DNA of 44,068 bases, from NCBI GenBank assembly GCA_025459425.1, contig JALOQF010000038.1, positions 1-44,068 of the forward strand. Reading direction: 5' to 3'. This document shows positions 43,325 through 44,068 of this stretch, piece after piece; the first letter of the stretch is position 1, and each line of letters starts with the position of its first letter. This DNA is from Myxococcaceae bacterium (lineage in GTDB: Bacteria; Myxococcota; Myxococcia; Myxococcales; Myxococcaceae). The notes below the pieces were generated by a model, which did no database searches, had not been told where the DNA came from, and saw only the letters and a program-made list of their open reading frames with translations. Both the position numbers and the translations under genes were made by a program.

Positions 43325-44068
43325 ATGCCACGTCGTCCCGCCCGCGCCGAAGACTATGCCGTCGCGCTGCACCGCGTGCGTGCGCTCGTCGAGGCGAGCG
43401 CGCCCGATGACGACCTCTCACCGGGACGGCTGGCGAAGGAGGCCGGGTTCGCGCTCCACCATTTTCATCGGGTGTTCCGCGCGTACACCGGCAACTCGCT
43501 GGCCGAGTACGTGCGCACGGTGCGCCTCCAGCGGGCTGCCCGCGTGCTGCGGCACTCGAGCCGTCCCGTCACCGACATCGCCCTCGACTCGGGCTTCGAG
43601 GCCAGCGAGTCCTTCTCACGCTCGTTCCGTCGCGCGCTCGGCACCACGCCCTCGACGTTCCGCGCCGAGACGCGCCCGACGCCTCCAGCACCCGACGTCG
43701 AGTGGCGCGAGCTGCCATCCCGCCGCCTCATTGCCCTGCGACACCAGGGCCCGTGGGACGGCCTGGGCGCGTCGTATGGCCGGTTGCTGACCTGGGCGAG
43801 GGAGACGGGCGCTCCGGTGCAGGGCGTGCTGGGGCTCAACTACGACGACCCTGACGTCATCCCCGAGGCGCTGCTCCGGTACGACGCGTGCCTCGAGTGC
43901 GACGCGGCGGCGCCCGACTTCGCCACCACCCAGACGCTCCCGGGCGGGCTGTACGCCGTCGCGCGGCATGTCGGCCCGCTCGACACGCTCCTCGACACCT
44001 ACCTCGGCCTGCTGGGTGTCTGGGCTTCGGCCACGCGCGTCAGGCTCGTCGACGAGCCCGTCGTCGAG
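43325..44068 (+). CDS. AraC-family regulator with GyrI-like ligand domain (3' end outside window)
   Basis: This frame stays open to the window edge (248 codons). Residues about 10-113 are an AraC/XylS DNA-binding domain with both helix-turn-helices (LAKEAGFALHHFHRVFRAYTG and DIALDSGFEASESFSRSFRR). From about 125 it continues as a GyrI-like effector domain (LPSRRLIALRHQGPWDGLG, LGLNYDDPDVIPEALLRYDAC, YAVARHVGPLD), as in Rob and BmrR-type multidrug sensors. The start is the ATG at 43325. The domain is cut near its end; a complete protein would be roughly 280-290 aa. It may control the divergent SRPBCC gene or a gene beyond the window. Confidence 0.9.
   Translation, partial: MPRRPARAEDYAVALHRVRALVEASAPDDDLSPGRLAKEAGFALHHFHRVFRAYTGNSLAEYVRTVRLQRAARVLRHSSRPVTDIALDSGFEASESFSRSFRRALGTTPSTFRAETRPTPPAPDVEWRELPSRRLIALRHQGPWDGLGASYGRLLTWARETGAPVQGVLGLNYDDPDVIPEALLRYDACLECDAAAPDFATTQTLPGGLYAVARHVGPLDTLLDTYLGLLGVWASATRVRLVDEPVVE

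Overview
The window is about 44 kb of very GC-rich DNA (codon third positions almost all G or C). It has the gene content of a myxobacterium (phylum Myxococcota): two Hanks-type serine/threonine kinases with large C-terminal sensor or scaffold parts, a DUF2330 protein, a DUF2378/TIGR02265 protein, two DUF1592-DUF1552 gene pairs, many lipoproteins with Asp/Ala/Gly-rich linkers, RCC1 and fasciclin lipoproteins, and a bacterial enhancer-binding protein. The genus cannot be fixed from the sequence alone. I see no tRNA, rRNA, CRISPR array, intact insertion sequence or phage gene.

Layout. 1-2.9 kb (+): an ABC-2 export operon (ATPase, permease, anchored protein). 3.1-5.8 kb (-): protein-L-isoaspartate methyltransferase and a kinase. 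5.9-8.2 kb (+): a secreted protein and a DUF2330 protein. 8.3-12.4 kb: an AldB-type aldehyde dehydrogenase with a DUF779 partner (-), divergent from a GAF/AAA+/Fis sigma-54 activator (+); the shared intergenic region holds a recognisable -24/-12 promoter and a cluster of dyad sites. 12.4-15.7 kb: two different tandem repeats, a small membrane protein and a second kinase with PEGA-like and TPR parts. 15.8-19.2 kb (-): an SDR operon stitched by ATGA overlaps, a SohB-type protease and an SMI1/KNR4 protein. 19.5-22.8 kb (-): LamG lipoprotein, ECF sigma factor, FecR-like protein, probable outer-membrane barrel. 23-25.4 kb: a DUF2568 protein, a frameshifted gene remnant, an unrecognised 203-aa protein, and a gene-free stretch with a striking 87-bp nested palindrome. 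25.4-26.1 kb (+): an EF-hand-like protein. 26.4-31.5 kb (-): DUF4397-like lipoprotein, RCC1 lipoprotein, ECF sigma, zinc-binding anti-sigma, caspase-like peptidase ending in a barrel-like domain. 31.7-34.3 kb (+): a five-domain fasciclin lipoprotein with a clear terminator. 34.7-42.8 kb: a small lipoprotein, then two divergent operons each encoding DUF1592 followed by DUF1552, with a DUF2378 gene between them. 42.8 kb to the end: an SRPBCC protein and an AraC-family regulator cut by the window edge.

The most interesting points are: (i) two clusters of parallel design (surface lipoprotein, ECF sigma, membrane anti-sigma-like protein, barrel-type output), one of which uses a caspase fold; (ii) the 87-bp concentric palindrome made of TTGAC/GTCAA half-sites; (iii) a complete sigma-54 switch for aldehyde oxidation readable from the DNA.
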